A stretch of 64,000 nucleotides of DNA from contig OU696578.1 of assembly GCA_916048095.2 (NCBI GenBank), positions 3,222,798 through 3,286,797 of the forward strand, read 5' to 3'. The stretch comes from Sacculina carcini. Lineage: Eukaryota; Arthropoda; Thecostraca; Sacculinidae. This document shows, piece by piece, positions 33,979-44,372 of this stretch. Every line of letters begins with the position of its first letter. The stretch's first letter is position 1. The notes beneath the pieces are model-generated. The model saw only the letters and a list, made by a program, of their open reading frames with translations, searched no databases and was not told where the DNA came from. The position numbers and the translations under genes were made by a program.

Positions 33979-36900
33979 AGGAGTCGTGTGCGCGCAGCCG
34001 TACTGTGAACACGTGTTTTTCGGTGCTGGCCGTGACTGCGGCTCCGTGTGTGTTTAGTGATGGGCTTGACAGCTCACCGTGGTAAGCGTTCGCGGCCGCA
34101 TGGGCGGAAGCGATCCATTCAGTGGACACACACGACGGACTCGCGGTGTGCCAGCCGGAGCCGTGAGGCCCTCAGGGCCCCCGCTCTAAACGTTGCAACA
34201 TTTAATACGAGGACTTTGAGGGAAAATTGTCGTCTTAATGAATTATGTAAATTAGCTATAGATTTGAACATTGACATCATCGCCGTCCAGGAGCACAGAC
34301 GAACTGTGAAGGCACCAGCAACGTCCGTCAACGTTCACGGCTGGACTTTCTGGATTGCAACTGCAAACTCTCAAGGCCAAGGTGGTGTTGGCTTATTGTT
34401 GTCGCCGCGTGCCAGGCGAGCTCTCCTCAGCATCGAGTATCCGCACGCGCGAGTCACAACAGCGACATTCCAGCTGAAGACCAACAGATTGCGCATTGCA
34501 AATTGTTATATGCCCACCGCATGTGCAGCCGCACTGGACGAAGCAGAAGAGTGCATAAATGTGCTGACTACGTTTGTGGCCGGCGGTGCAAATCGCGATG
34601 TCACCTGTGTTGTCGGTGACTTCAACGCCGACCTACAAACTGGAGTCAACAACAAGCATGCCTTTTCGCAGTCAAAATCAACGCACACCGACGCAGTGAG
34701 TGATTTCGTGGCTAGCAACGACTTGATCGCTGCAAATGGAGTCATGCGGCAACGGCAAAGCCATATTCCGACATTCTTCGGACCCAATTGCCGCAGGGCT
34801 CGACTGGACTATGTGTTCGTTCAGCGCCAGTGGTGTCGCATACTGCGTAGAGTCTCCCGAATTCGTCCTCGCTGCATTCCATCGGACCATACCATGCTAC
34901 GGTGCTCACTGAGCCTGCGCCTGTGGATGGGCGTCAAACACAGACAACAGCGTCAAATCCAGTGGTCAACACTGAGAAAACCGGCAGCGCGCAGGAGGTT
35001 TATCGGCGCTGTAATCAATCAGCAAAGACAGGGCGACGGAAGCTACACCAGCCTCGCTAAGTCGGTCCTATATGCTGCCGACGTGACCCTCCCCTCACGC
35101 GCGCGAGGGCCCAGGAACGCTCTGTGGGACGACTCTGCCATAGCGACAGAGCGCGTGAAAATACTGCACAGCACCAAACAAGGGTCAGTCTCCCACACAA
35201 ACTCTCTTCACGAAGTTTACGAGCGGCGGCGTAAAGAGCTTATCGACAGCGTGGTAAACGAAATACAGCGACACAGAGAGAATGGGAGGGGTGCAGCGGC
35301 ATGGCAGTGTATTAACACAATTACGGGGCGGAAGAGCAAGCACCCATCACTTTTCAATGCGGAGAACCCCAGTGAGCGCCTGAACAAAGTCCGAGCACAC
35401 TTCAGTGACATCCTCAATACTGAAATGTCAAATGCGTGCTCTCCTTTGCTGGACTTCGGTTCAATATCATCACACAACACGCTGCCAGTTATCAGCACAG
35501 CAATGGCGGTCAACATTGCAGAGCTGAAGCGGGCGTGCGGCACAGGGGCTACAGGCAAGTCGTCCGGAAAAGATGGCATCCCGTCAGAAGTGTGGAAACT
35601 GCCGCAGTTGGCGTCTCTGCTCCTACCACACATCAACGCGGTAGTGCAGCGAGCTGATCCTCCATCGGAATGGTTGTCGTCGCACATAGTGTGCATACCG
35701 AAGAACCCAGGCAGTACAGCACTCGGCGACCAGCGTGGTATCTCTCTGATGTGTGCTGCAGCCAAGCTGTGCAACAGAGTCTTGTTGCAGCGCATAAGGA
35801 GAATACTAGAAGAAAGGTTGCTGAATGTCCAGGCGGGTTTCAGACCTCACAGGTGCACGTCTGAACAAATTGCCACACTTCGTGTTTGTATAGACACCTG
35901 TCGCACGAGAAAAAAGTCACTGTGTGTTGTGTTTGTCGACTTTTTCAAAGCCTTCGATCGAGTAAACCGTGGGTCATTGCAGTCCATCTTGCTCGCCTAC
36001 GGAGTCGACAACACACTGGTCAGCGCCATAATGAGCCTCTACACCAACACCGTAGCACAGGTCAGGGTCGGCAGCGAGTACACCGAGCAGTTTGAGACGT
36101 CAAGCGGTGTACTACAAGGTGACACTCTCGCACCGTACTTGTTCGTTGTAGTCATGGACTACATCATGAGGTGTAGCATCCGGCAGGAGCAGGCATTCAC
36201 TGTGAGAAGGCGGCTCTGTCAGCGGCGACCTGCGGTGAAGCTTGCAGCTCTGGCCTATGCCGACGATCTGGCGCTGCTGTCGGACAACATCGCCGACGCT
36301 CAAAAACAGCTGGCCAGACTGGAGGCGGCCGCCGCGTCTGTGGGTCTGCAGCTCAATGCCTCCAAGTGCAAGGTGCTGTTAGTGGGTGTGCAAAAATCTG
36401 ACAACATTCTGTCTACGAACGGACACCGGATTGACGTCTGCGAGGACTTTGCCTATCTGGGCAGTCAGCTGAAGGACAGTCGGTCGGCGTTCAGACGAAG
36501 AAGAGCACTGGCGTGGATTGCTGCACGGAAACTCCACGGATTTCGGGCATCATCAGCAGCAATATCGGAGAAAGTGCAACTGTTCAGGGCATGTGTTGAG
36601 CCTGTTCTGTTGTACGCAAGCGACACATGGGTGTTGTCTGGCAGTTTGTCTAGCGAAGTCGACGCCGGTCATCGCGCATTGCTCCGGTATTGCTGCAATC
36701 TCGGCTACCCACAGCTGGTATCCAACGACGTGCTCTACAATAAATCTACGAGTCGACCTGTCAGCCAGATGATACGCCGTCTACGCATCGCTCTGCTCCG
36801 TCACGCTGTCACCCACCCGAATACGCCACTGGCCCTTGTGTGTGCGCCCGCCAACAAAGCCTCAGAGCCGCTCAGAGTGGGAGGTGCTCTCACGAAAACA

Positions 36901-37200
36901 TACCTCCAACAGCTGGAAGACGACTGCAGTTTCGCTGGCAAATCTCTTGCGGTCTGCTTGAAGATTGCAAGTGCGAAAGTGTGGCATAATTTATTTAAGA
37001 ATATTTAATTGGGTAGTGCAATTGTATGGTGTTATACTTGTATTGTATTTGTATCGTCTAGTCATTAATAATTATTAATGTGTTTTTATTAGTGTAAGTA
37101 TTGTATTTATTACCCGTCATGTCTTTCGTTATTATATTGTTGCAACAACGTGCTCATGCCTTTTCTCATGGCCTGATAATACACGTATCATCATCATCAC
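33979..37200 (+). mobile_element. Full-length RTE-like LINE insertion
   Basis: The right arm of the inverted repeat holds the uninterrupted site (near 51355-51390), which fixes the ends. The 5' end is at about 33979 after 'catagcacg'. The 3' end is a (TCA)n tail at 37187-37200 before 'atacgggcac'. The length is about 3.2 kb. No clear target duplication is visible. A short triplet tail fits RTE-type elements. Confidence 0.85.
34048..37008 (+). CDS. RTE-like endonuclease-reverse transcriptase
   Basis: An intact 986-codon ORF. An APE-type endonuclease spans residues about 47-285: NVATFNTRTL, the catalytic Glu in QEHR (E82), GDFNADL (D191, N193), RLDYVF and SDH (D280, H281). Reverse transcriptase follows: FVDFFKAFDRVNRG near 630, SSGVLQGDTLAPYLF near 688, and the YADD catalytic box at 737-740. 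After the thumb comes the usual C-terminal tail (LYASDTWVL). Endonuclease and polymerase residues are all present, so it could be active in target-primed reverse transcription. The ATG at 34048 is the first in frame; 34060 is also possible. The clade is assigned from layout and tail, not phylogeny. Confidence 0.9.
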   Translation: MCLVMGLTAHRGKRSRPHGRKRSIQWTHTTDSRCASRSREALRAPALNVATFNTRTLRENCRLNELCKLAIDLNIDIIAVQEHRRTVKAPATSVNVHGWTFWIATANSQGQGGVGLLLSPRARRALLSIEYPHARVTTATFQLKTNRLRIANCYMPTACAAALDEAEECINVLTTFVAGGANRDVTCVVGDFNADLQTGVNNKHAFSQSKSTHTDAVSDFVASNDLIAANGVMRQRQSHIPTFFGPNCRRARLDYVFVQRQWCRILRRVSRIRPRCIPSDHTMLRCSLSLRLWMGVKHRQQRQIQWSTLRKPAARRRFIGAVINQQRQGDGSYTSLAKSVLYAADVTLPSRARGPRNALWDDSAIATERVKILHSTKQGSVSHTNSLHEVYERRRKELIDSVVNEIQRHRENGRGAAAWQCINTITGRKSKHPSLFNAENPSERLNKVRAHFSDILNTEMSNACSPLLDFGSISSHNTLPVISTAMAVNIAELKRACGTGATGKSSGKDGIPSEVWKLPQLASLLLPHINAVVQRADPPSEWLSSHIVCIPKNPGSTALGDQRGISLMCAAAKLCNRVLLQRIRRILEERLLNVQAGFRPHRCTSEQIATLRVCIDTCRTRKKSLCVVFVDFFKAFDRVNRGSLQSILLAYGVDNTLVSAIMSLYTNTVAQVRVGSEYTEQFETSSGVLQGDTLAPYLFVVVMDYIMRCSIRQEQAFTVRRRLCQRRPAVKLAALAYADDLALLSDNIADAQKQLARLEAAAASVGLQLNASKCKVLLVGVQKSDNILSTNGHRIDVCEDFAYLGSQLKDSRSAFRRRRALAWIAARKLHGFRASSAAISEKVQLFRACVEPVLLYASDTWVLSGSLSSEVDAGHRALLRYCCNLGYPQLVSNDVLYNKSTSRPVSQMIRRLRIALLRHAVTHPNTPLALVCAPANKASEPLRVGGALTKTYLQQLEDDCSFAGKSLAVCLKIASAKVWHNLFKNI

Positions 37201-37240
37201 ATACGGGCACATATGTTTAGACACAATGTTTAATGTTCAT

Positions 37241-37407
37241 TAATGTTTAATTCTATTGCACAAATGCACGTGTCTATATCACAGTCTTATGTCTGTATTA
37301 TATTTTTTGTCTGTCATTATATTCCATATGTCTGTACATATAAAATAAAATACAGACATAAAACTGTGATATAGACATGTGCATTTGTGCAATAAAATTA
37401 AATATTA
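37241..37407. repeat. Palindromic foldback element
   Basis: The left arm 37241-37300 (with 'caaatgcacgtgtctatatc') is nearly the exact reverse complement of 37349-37407. The fold has a loop of about 48 bp. The copy in the right arm of the large repeat is at about 51140-51310. Confidence 0.85.
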
Positions 37408-39423
37408 ATTTTTATACTTTATCTAGCAACCCTAGAGCAACTAGTTAGATTAACAGTACTTGAATATAATTACCGCATAATCAGATGATGTTTTATCTGC
37501 AAAATCCATTTAGACCTTGAAACATTAAAGAAAATTAACATCAAGTGAGAATTTCAAATTATATTGTGTATTTAAATGTCACTACCAGGCATCGGTGCGA
37601 TAAACTCGACAGACTAGGAAAGCATGTGAAACAATCTTAACCCAACCGCCAATGCTCAAAATGAATCAAGTAAAAACAAAAACGTGAAACTCCGAAGGTG
37701 TAATGTTAAGAAGTGATTTCAATGTTTAATTTGATTACGCTATTATTTATAATTGACGATATTTAGCGAACCATTGAGCTAAGCTTATTAGCGCAACTAT
37801 TTGCGATTTTTAGCGCTTCCAAATCGCCAGTAAGGTGACAGTTGAAGCTCATGAAGCATGCAATTCTAGCACAGCCGCGAGTGCTCAAAACGTATTGTGG
37901 TAATAGCTATTGAATGTAAAAGGTACAAATTTTCCTCACTAAATGTGTTTTTCATAAACTTTTTACGGGTTTTAGTGAAATTTGTACAAAAAACTTATGT
38001 TAACTTTGTAGCGAAACTTTACATAAATTTTAGTCCACCAAAAGGTCACCCTAGTAATTACCTAAGATCGCCGGGCTTCACTTACTGGATCGGAAGATTG
38101 TGGTGGTGAAATTATACTGAATGTGGTTATATGAAAGCACGCATGAATCTTGTTTTCCACTTGGGGGGTCTGTTCACCACATTTCACACATTCACAACAT
38201 ACCTTCTCACACACACATGCATACACACGCATACACACCATGTTTTTCTCCATGATTTAAAATTAATTTAAAATAATTTTACAACTCTGCTCTGTATGAG
38301 CGAATCTACAATAACCATAAAAACTACAGATTTAAGATAAGCCTTAGATATTTTGATAGATTTCGAGTAAACAAGACAACACAGAGATGTACAACACTCA
38401 CCAACCTCGTTTACACCACGGGGGTCCAACATGAAATGACGCCAAATTGCGCGCAACTACCAACACTTTGTCGCTGATTGGTTGGCTGTGAACATGATTC
38501 GACCATTCAGCGTCGGTCAGACAAATCCACGCAGTTGCCACGCAGACGTATCCACGCAAACTTTCGAGCGCTGGTGAACCGAGAGATGCAAGAACATGTT
38601 TTTTGTGGTCTTTTTTGCAAAAAAGACATGTTTTCAAGGTTTTGTAGGATGAGCCACAATTGCCATCTGATGCTGGTTTTTAGTATATATAAATTAGTAT
38701 ATTTGATGTTTTCTACCTTTTACATGTTTTACCTAAAAAATAATTTCATAATATTATAAAAAACAAATATTTATCAATAAATATCCCAAGATAATGTTCG
38801 AAAGTCCATCCCGACTCGGTGGTTTACGTTTTATTCATTGAAAAGAAACAATGTTTTTTGAAATATGGCTTTAATGATGTGGATATTTGAAATAATTTGT
38901 CAGCAGAACACAACAAATTGATTGATTGATCAAGTATTTTTATGGAAACCAGGTTTTTTCTGAAAATGAGCCATGATATTTTGAAAACTGGTTTTAAATT
39001 CGTTATATTAATGTACAAATTCAGAAAAGGTTGTCAGCAGAACAAGACAAGTGGTTGATCAAGGTTTTTCAACAAACGTTTTAAGCCAACGTTTCTTTAA
39101 TAAAACAATTTGTTTTTAAAACAACTTATATGGAAGATAGATTTGATTGATGTACCTTCAAATACATTTTGTATATGAATAGCCTGTTGGTATAAGCGGC
39201 TGGTTGTATCTCTAGGTGAGCCACACGAACATGTGCCGGTGATGGTGACCACAACAGCAGCCACAGCGACCCTGCCGGCTCCTCAGAATCAGCACGGCAG
39301 CGACGCTGAGTCAACATCAACCGCCGTCGTAGCATCGACAACAACAACAACAACAACAACAGCAGAGGCTGCATAACCAACAACCAACTCCGTTTATGTA
39401 CTTACATGGTGATTCTATATATC

Positions 39424-39490
39424 AGGGGTTCTCAACCTTTTTCTTGCCGTGGTCCCCTTCAACACAATTCGTGTCCTTGTGGCCCCCCAG
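39424..39490. repeat. hAT-type terminus
   Basis: CAGGGGTTCTCAACCTTTTT followed by 'gccgtggtcccc' and 'ggccccccag' matches the usual look of hAT/Charlie-like ends. The same sequence is inverted at about 49055-49121 in the other arm. The partner end is not identified. Confidence 0.5.
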
Positions 39491-39951
39491 AAACTAAGCT
39501 TTGATTTTTCACTTTTCAAACCCACATGTAATTACTAGTGCTGTTAAAACTTAATAAAGTTAATTTTTCACCCAAGGGTCACTTTTTCATAAGCGAAATA
39601 AAACTGCATGAACAAGTTGTGTACGATAATTATTTAAAAAAGTATTAGGTTACCAAAAGTTACTTTTTCATCGTTAGGTTACTTTTTTTGCTTTTAGGTT
39701 ACTTTTTTATCGTCAGGCTACTTTTTTATCGTCAGGTTACCTTTTGTTATTTGTATTTTTATTAGGAAACTTTTCCACCGAGTTTGGTGACCTTTTGCAG
39801 ATAAGAGGCACAAAAACGGTATAAGTCAGGATCAAATAGCAAAAGAGACGGAATATCAGGTCTGAAGATGAAGAAATGTCCAAATTTGTGCTGTTAGGAT
39901 TTAGCAATTAATCTTCACCATATTCTCTGTGTTACTCGGTATTTTTACGTT

Positions 39952-40195
39952 TGACGGCCGCAGCAGTTGCGCCCCGTCGACTCGGCAGTGCTCAAGCTGC
40001 CATCACTGGAGTCAGCCGAGTTCGTGTTCATACGACATGACGGCCACCGCCGTCCTCTCCAGTTCGTGTTTGACGGGCCCTATCGCGTACTCAAGCGGAC
40101 CCCAAAAACTTTCACCGTCGAGCGCAACGGTAGAGATGTCGTGAGCATTGACCGCTTGCGACCAGCGTTCATCGACAACGACGTTCAGCCGTCGT
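39952..40195 (+). pseudogene. Gypsy integrase C-terminal fragment
   Basis: Near-identical to 43131-43370 (pol C-terminus, with LQFVFDGPYRVLKRTPKTF). It is fused at 40196 to the interior of an LTR. The 411 bp lying between these points in the 43-kb copy are missing, so this is the 3' end of an older, internally deleted gypsy copy. Confidence 0.8.
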
Positions 40196-40254
40196 CAGCG
40201 TTTGCAAGCACAGAGAGGAGTCATACCGTATATTTGGTATGCGCACCGGTTCGA

Positions 40255-40267
40255 GAATGTTCTAGAA
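40255..40267 (+). promoter_or_regulatory. Heat-shock element in the gypsy LTR
   Basis: GAATGTTCTAGAA is a perfect three-unit heat-shock factor site (GAAnnTTCnnGAA). It lies 29 bp before a TATA box. The identical site is at 43838-43850 and 63397-63409. Confidence 0.7.
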
Positions 40268-40295
40268 CCACGCGATTATACGTCATGTGTGTACG

Positions 40296-40305
40296 TATAA
40301 AAAGG
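40296..40305 (+). promoter_or_regulatory. LTR TATA box
   Basis: TATAAAAAGG, about 28 bp before the conserved ATG at 40324. The equivalent in the 3' LTR begins at 43879 and in the third LTR at about 63438. Confidence 0.65.
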
Positions 40306-40323
40306 CGCCTGTGTTTCGTATCA

Positions 40324-40380
40324 ATGGCGGATACGCTAAACATTTCGAGTCTGGCAGAGCTACTCTCTTTGTCTCGGTAG
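40324..40380 (+). CDS. Conserved 18-codon ORF inside the LTR
   Basis: MADTLNISSLAELLSLSR then TAG. The same ORF, with one residue different, is at 43907-43963 and 63466-63522. It follows the TATA box by less than 30 bp, so it would lie at or near the transcript start. It could be a leader peptide, an upstream ORF, or chance within a conserved LTR. Confidence 0.3.
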   Translation: MADTLNISSLAELLSLSR

Positions 40381-40943
40381 TTTGGTGTATTATGTCACTC
40401 GGGTATTGCACAACGCTAGAGTGAAGTGGGTATTCCTACTGTTCGCTCACTCGTTGTCCGCCCGCTAAGGATAATATCACTAGTATTGATTTAGATATTA
40501 GCCCGTGGCCCTTTTCAGAGAGTGACTACACCTCTGTCTGAGATTGTCGCCCTTTTCTGCATTTTGTAGTTGCACGTTATTTTATTTGTGTGCACTGGGC
40601 TTACGCAACATTGTTGCTCGCTGCGCGTATTTACACTGTGGCCCGCTGCGCCTATTTTTACTTGTATGTTCTGTATTGTACATGATTTTATGATGTATTG
40701 TTATGTGTTGTTATGTACTGTTAATGTATGGTAATATATAACTGAAACTACAGCATCTGTGTTGCTTTTGGCGAAGTTAGCCAGTAGCGCAACAAATTGG
40801 TGACCCCTGCTAACTGAAATATCGCTGTGGTGGCAGTGCTGTATTTACTAACAAGAACTACTGCATGTACTAACATTTAATACTGCATGTGCTAACATTA
40901 ACTACTGCATGTGTTTCAGGGACTTACCTTTGTCTTTGAATCT

Positions 40944-41055
40944 TGACTTGCATCTTGGCTGGTCACTCTTGCATCTTGGCTGGTCACTCTTGCATCTTGG
41001 CTGGTCACTCTTGCATCTTGGCCGGTCAATCTTGCATCTTGGCTGGTCAATCTTG
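40944..41055. repeat. 21-bp tandem repeat in the gypsy leader
   Basis: Five units of 'ttgcatcttggctggtcact' type between the primer-binding site and gag. Confidence 0.9.
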
Positions 41056-41190
41056 TAACTTGCACTGCACTTGTCTTTGTGACTTTATCTTGGTGTTTCT
41101 TGTTCGTTTTTTTATCTTGTCAGCGACTTCATGGTTGGGGCGTAGCATAGCGTTTCTTGTGCGTTCTTGTCTTCTTGCGACATCGTCATC

Positions 41191-42049
41191 ATGGACAACA
41201 ATAACCCGACACCTCTTGCTACAACTGTTAGCCACACTCCAGCCATTATGGGTCCTCCTTCGCCGTTCGTCGAAAAACACCCGCAGATTTGGATAATCCA
41301 GTTGGATCTGTGTTTCGCCAGGGCTAGAATCACCTACGAAACGTTGCGTCTTCAGACTGCAGCGTCCCTCCTGCCTCCCCATCATGTGATGGAATTCATT
41401 GATACGATTAGGCAGCCACCAGTTAGCGCCTACACGCATCTGCGAGGCGCTTCAGGCACGCTTAGGCACAACCACGGAGGAAAATCTGCGCTCCCTACTT
41501 GAATCACAGGAGCTCGGCGATCGTCGTCCTACTCAGCTTCTGCGACACATGCAAGAACTCACATCTCCGTACCTCAAAGAGGGAGAATCTCCACTCGTGC
41601 GGCAAATCTTTCTGAAAGCTATGCCACCGGCAGTAGCACCGTTTTTGAAATTTCTCCCGGCTGACACATCGCTGGAGACTCTGGCAGGCACAGCAACCAG
41701 GGTAATTTCGGCTATACCCCGCGCCAACGCCGCAATCAACGCCGTGCAGCAGACTGAGTGCGACTGTGCACAAGCTCTGCAAAACAAAAAGGAACTGAGC
41801 GGTATTAAGCAACAGCTGAACGAGATACAGAGTATGCTTGCAAAACTGTCGCACCGTGATAGATCTGCAAGTCGCGCAAGGTCATCACAGCGACAACAAT
41901 CAAACCACCGCATCAGCTCTCCTGTCTTGGCTTCGGAGAAACAATCAAAGCAGAGCGAGAAAGCAGACCGAAAAATCTGCTGGTATCACACCAAATTTGG
42001 CAAAAATGCACGTGCGTGCGTGGAACCCTGCGCGTATGCTTTAAACTAG
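41191..42049 (+). pseudogene. Ty3/gypsy gag (one frameshift)
   Basis: MDNNNPTPLATTV starts the capsid region: PSPFVEKHPQIWIIQLDLCF, then after a frameshift near 41430-41450 EALQARLGTTTEENLRSLL, ESQELGDRRPTQLLRHMQEL and FLKAMPPAVAPFLKF. It ends with a degenerate zinc-binding tail, CWYHTKFGKNARACVEPC, of the CX3HX-type seen in this gag group. An earlier ATG at 41167 is in frame but weaker. Confidence 0.85.
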
Positions 42050-43029
42050 TGGGCGGGTGTGAACGTGCGTCGCATTCACTACCCGCATGTTCTCATGGCG
42101 ACAACAATTCACCGTTTTTTGTGCATGACTCGGCCACCGGGTGTAATTTCATAATAGACACAGGTGCGCAATTCAGTTTATTGCCTGCCAAGTGCAAACT
42201 ACTTCGCAACCGTGCGCTTGCACCTCCACGACGATCACCACTGGTCCTACAGGCCGTGAATGCATCAAAGATTCCTACATACGGTGATTTTTCCACTAAT
42301 GTCACGTTAGGTATCAGACGAAACTTTTTCTGGACTTTCATAATAGCAGACATCGACATCGCTATTATCGGCATTGATTTTTTGTCGCATCACAACTTGA
42401 CGGTTATTCCTCGCACACGCCAGCTGTTAGATAACGAAACGGGCCTTAGAACCACTGGTAACCACTGCCGAAATTCACTCAGCATATCTGTGTGCGCACC
42501 AGAGCATGACAAAGCTTATGTTGGATTACTGTGGAAATTTTCAAGTTTATTGTCTTCTGCTCTTTCCAATGAGGTTAAACACGGAGTTGTGCATTGCATT
42601 CAAACTCGAGGGAAACCCGTCTTTTGCCGCCCGCGTAAGCTTGATGCGGCCAGACTTAAAATAGCCAAAGATGAGTTTATGCGCATGCTCGAACAAGGAA
42701 TCATTCAACCCAGCCAAAGTCCGTACGCGTCTGCAGTATACATTTCGCGTTTTGGGGTACCTGAATGCATTGTATCCGATAGAGGCAGTCAATTAACCTC
42801 CCAGCTATGGCGAGAACAAAATAATCGGTTAGGAGCACACAACTTTTTCACTACTGCATATCATCATTCAGCCAACGGGCTAGTTGAGCGCTTGCACCGC
42901 CAGTTAAAGAGCGCTCTTAGAGGCTGCACTAACTGGGCCGATAGATTGCCAATTGTGTTACTAGGCATTCGAGCCTGTATCAAAGAGCCCCTAAAATGCT
43001 CAGCCGCTGAACTAGTGTACGCTTGCTAA
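42016..43029 (+). CDS. Gypsy pol with in-frame RT-integrase deletion
   Basis: A 337-codon open frame. It starts with aspartyl protease (FIIDTGAQFSLLPAK, active site DTG, near residue 49) and the start of reverse transcriptase (..FMRMLEQGIIQPSQSPYAS near residue 240). At about 42739 it joins directly to the second half of integrase: RFGVPECIVSDRGSQLTS (catalytic Asp) and ANGLVERLHRQLKSALRG (catalytic Glu). The RT palm, RNase H, zinc finger and first integrase Asp are gone, yet the frame is open. The product is protease plus two partial enzymes, so the element is non-autonomous. Confidence 0.85.
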   Translation: MRGTLRVCFKLVGGCERASHSLPACSHGDNNSPFFVHDSATGCNFIIDTGAQFSLLPAKCKLLRNRALAPPRRSPLVLQAVNASKIPTYGDFSTNVTLGIRRNFFWTFIIADIDIAIIGIDFLSHHNLTVIPRTRQLLDNETGLRTTGNHCRNSLSISVCAPEHDKAYVGLLWKFSSLLSSALSNEVKHGVVHCIQTRGKPVFCRPRKLDAARLKIAKDEFMRMLEQGIIQPSQSPYASAVYISRFGVPECIVSDRGSQLTSQLWREQNNRLGAHNFFTTAYHHSANGLVERLHRQLKSALRGCTNWADRLPIVLLGIRACIKEPLKCSAAELVYAC

Positions 43030-43130
43030 GCTTCACATCCCAGGCGAAATTTTTTAACACAAAACACATGTTGCTAACCCGTGTTCCTTCGCAAAGCAGC
43101 TGTCGCAACATTTCAGTTCGGTGCAGCCGC

Positions 43131-43489
43131 AGCAGTCGCGTCCCGTCGACTCGGCAGTGCTCAAGCTGCCATCACTGGAGTCAGCCGAGTTCGTGTTCAT
43201 ACGACATGACGGCCACCGCCGTCCTCTCCAGTTCGTGTTTGACGGGCCCTATCGCGTACTCAAGCGGACCCCAAAAACTTTCACCGTCGAGCGCAACGGC
43301 AGAGATGTCGTGAGCATTGACCGCTTGCGACCAGCGTTCATCGACAACGACGTTCAGCCGTCGTCCGAAGACAATTTGCTGTTTTCTGTTCTGGCGCCTC
43401 AACCGCTGACCGGTGACACCAGCACACCACAACGCTACACAACCCGATCAGGTCGCGTAGTCAAACCACCTGTTCGTTTCTCGCCCTGA
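43131..43489 (+). pseudogene. Gypsy pol C-terminus
   Basis: A frame change from the upstream ORF gives RPVDSAVLKLPSLESAEFVF through FDGPYRVLKRTPKTF to GRVVKPPVRFSP and a stop at 43487. This is the integrase C-terminal (GPY/F-like) region. A polypurine tract (GAGGGGGGAGC, 43492-43503) follows. Confidence 0.8.
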
Positions 43490-43506
43490 TCTGAGGGGGG
43501 AGCTCC

Positions 43507-44372
43507 TGTGTCGTACACATCTGTATAGTTTTGTGTTTACTTGTGATTTGTTTTTCGAGTAATTTAATTCCTTTTGATTTGGTGTAACGGGTATTTTTCT
43601 GTTATAACTTTGCGTTACCGTATTTGCGTTGTGTATTTGCGTCGATTTTGCGTGATTCATGTTTCGATGTTTTGTGCTATATGCTTTGTGCCTAGTGACT
43701 AGCGTTTGCCCGGTGCTAAATTTAATTGGTAAATTTAGAGCATCTGAGAGTGCTGACATTTGCTCACGCACTTAGCAACAGCGTTTGCAAGCACAGAGCG
43801 GAGTAATACCGTATATTTGGTATGCGCACCGGTTCGAGAATGTTCTAGAACCACGCGATTATACGTCATGTGTGTACGTATAAAAATGCGCCTGTGTTTC
43901 GTATCAATGGCAGATACGCTAAACATTTCGAGTCTGGCAGAGCTACTCTCTGTGTCTCGGTAGTTTGGTGTATTCTGTCACTCGGGTATTGCACAACGCT
44001 AGAGTGAAGTGGGTATTCCTACTGTTCGCTCACTCGTTGTTGGCCCGCTAAGGCTAATATCACTAGCATTGCTTTAGTTAATAGCCCATGGCCCTTTTCA
44101 GAGAGTGACTATACCTCTGTCTGGGATTGTCGCCCTTTTCTGCATTTTGTAGTTGCACGTTATTTTACTTGTGTGCACTGGGCTTACGCAACATTGTTGC
44201 TCGCTGAGCGTATTTACACTGTGGCCCGCTGCGCCTATTTTTATTTGTATGTTCTGTATTGTACATGATTTTATGATGTTATGTGTTGTTATGTACTGTT
44301 AATGTATGGTAATATATAACTGAAACTACAGCATTTGTGTTGCTTTTGGCGAAGTTAGCCAGTAGCACAACA
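43507..44372 (+). repeat. Gypsy 3' LTR (866 bp)
   Basis: Starts TGTGTCGTAC right after the polypurine tract and ends GCACAACA. It contains the heat-shock element at 43838-43850, the TATA box at 43879, and the 18-codon ORF at 43907-43963. Confidence 0.85.

Larger units (their letters stand above)
33776..39951 (+). repeat. Left arm of a large inverted repeat (split by a LINE)
   Basis: 33776-33978 plus 37201-39951 matches the reverse complement of 48608-51592. Spot comparison (38821-38990) gives about 95% identity. The outer limit is near 'tatgatcaactatatag', the inner limit at 39951, where gypsy sequence starts abruptly. The arm contains a foldback element, a hAT-type end at 39424 and a CTG/CAG-type triplet tract near 39342-39362. 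Small ORFs shared by both arms show no recognisable domain. Confidence 0.9.
40196..40796 (+). repeat. Gypsy 5' LTR (5'-truncated)
   Basis: Matches 43781-44372. It begins inside the LTR because of the deletion joint and ends 'agcgcaaca'. The next bases, TGGTGACCCCTGC from 40799, are placed as a primer-binding site should be. Confidence 0.8.

Noticed and set aside
39126..39383. 85-codon ORF with a poly-Leu stretch, conserved in both inverted-repeat arms
   Set aside because: The Leu run comes from a triplet repeat. Conservation is explained by the duplication itself, and no domain is seen.
40935..41060. CRISPR-like array of 21-bp repeats
   Set aside because: The units are contiguous with no spacers, and the DNA is eukaryotic.
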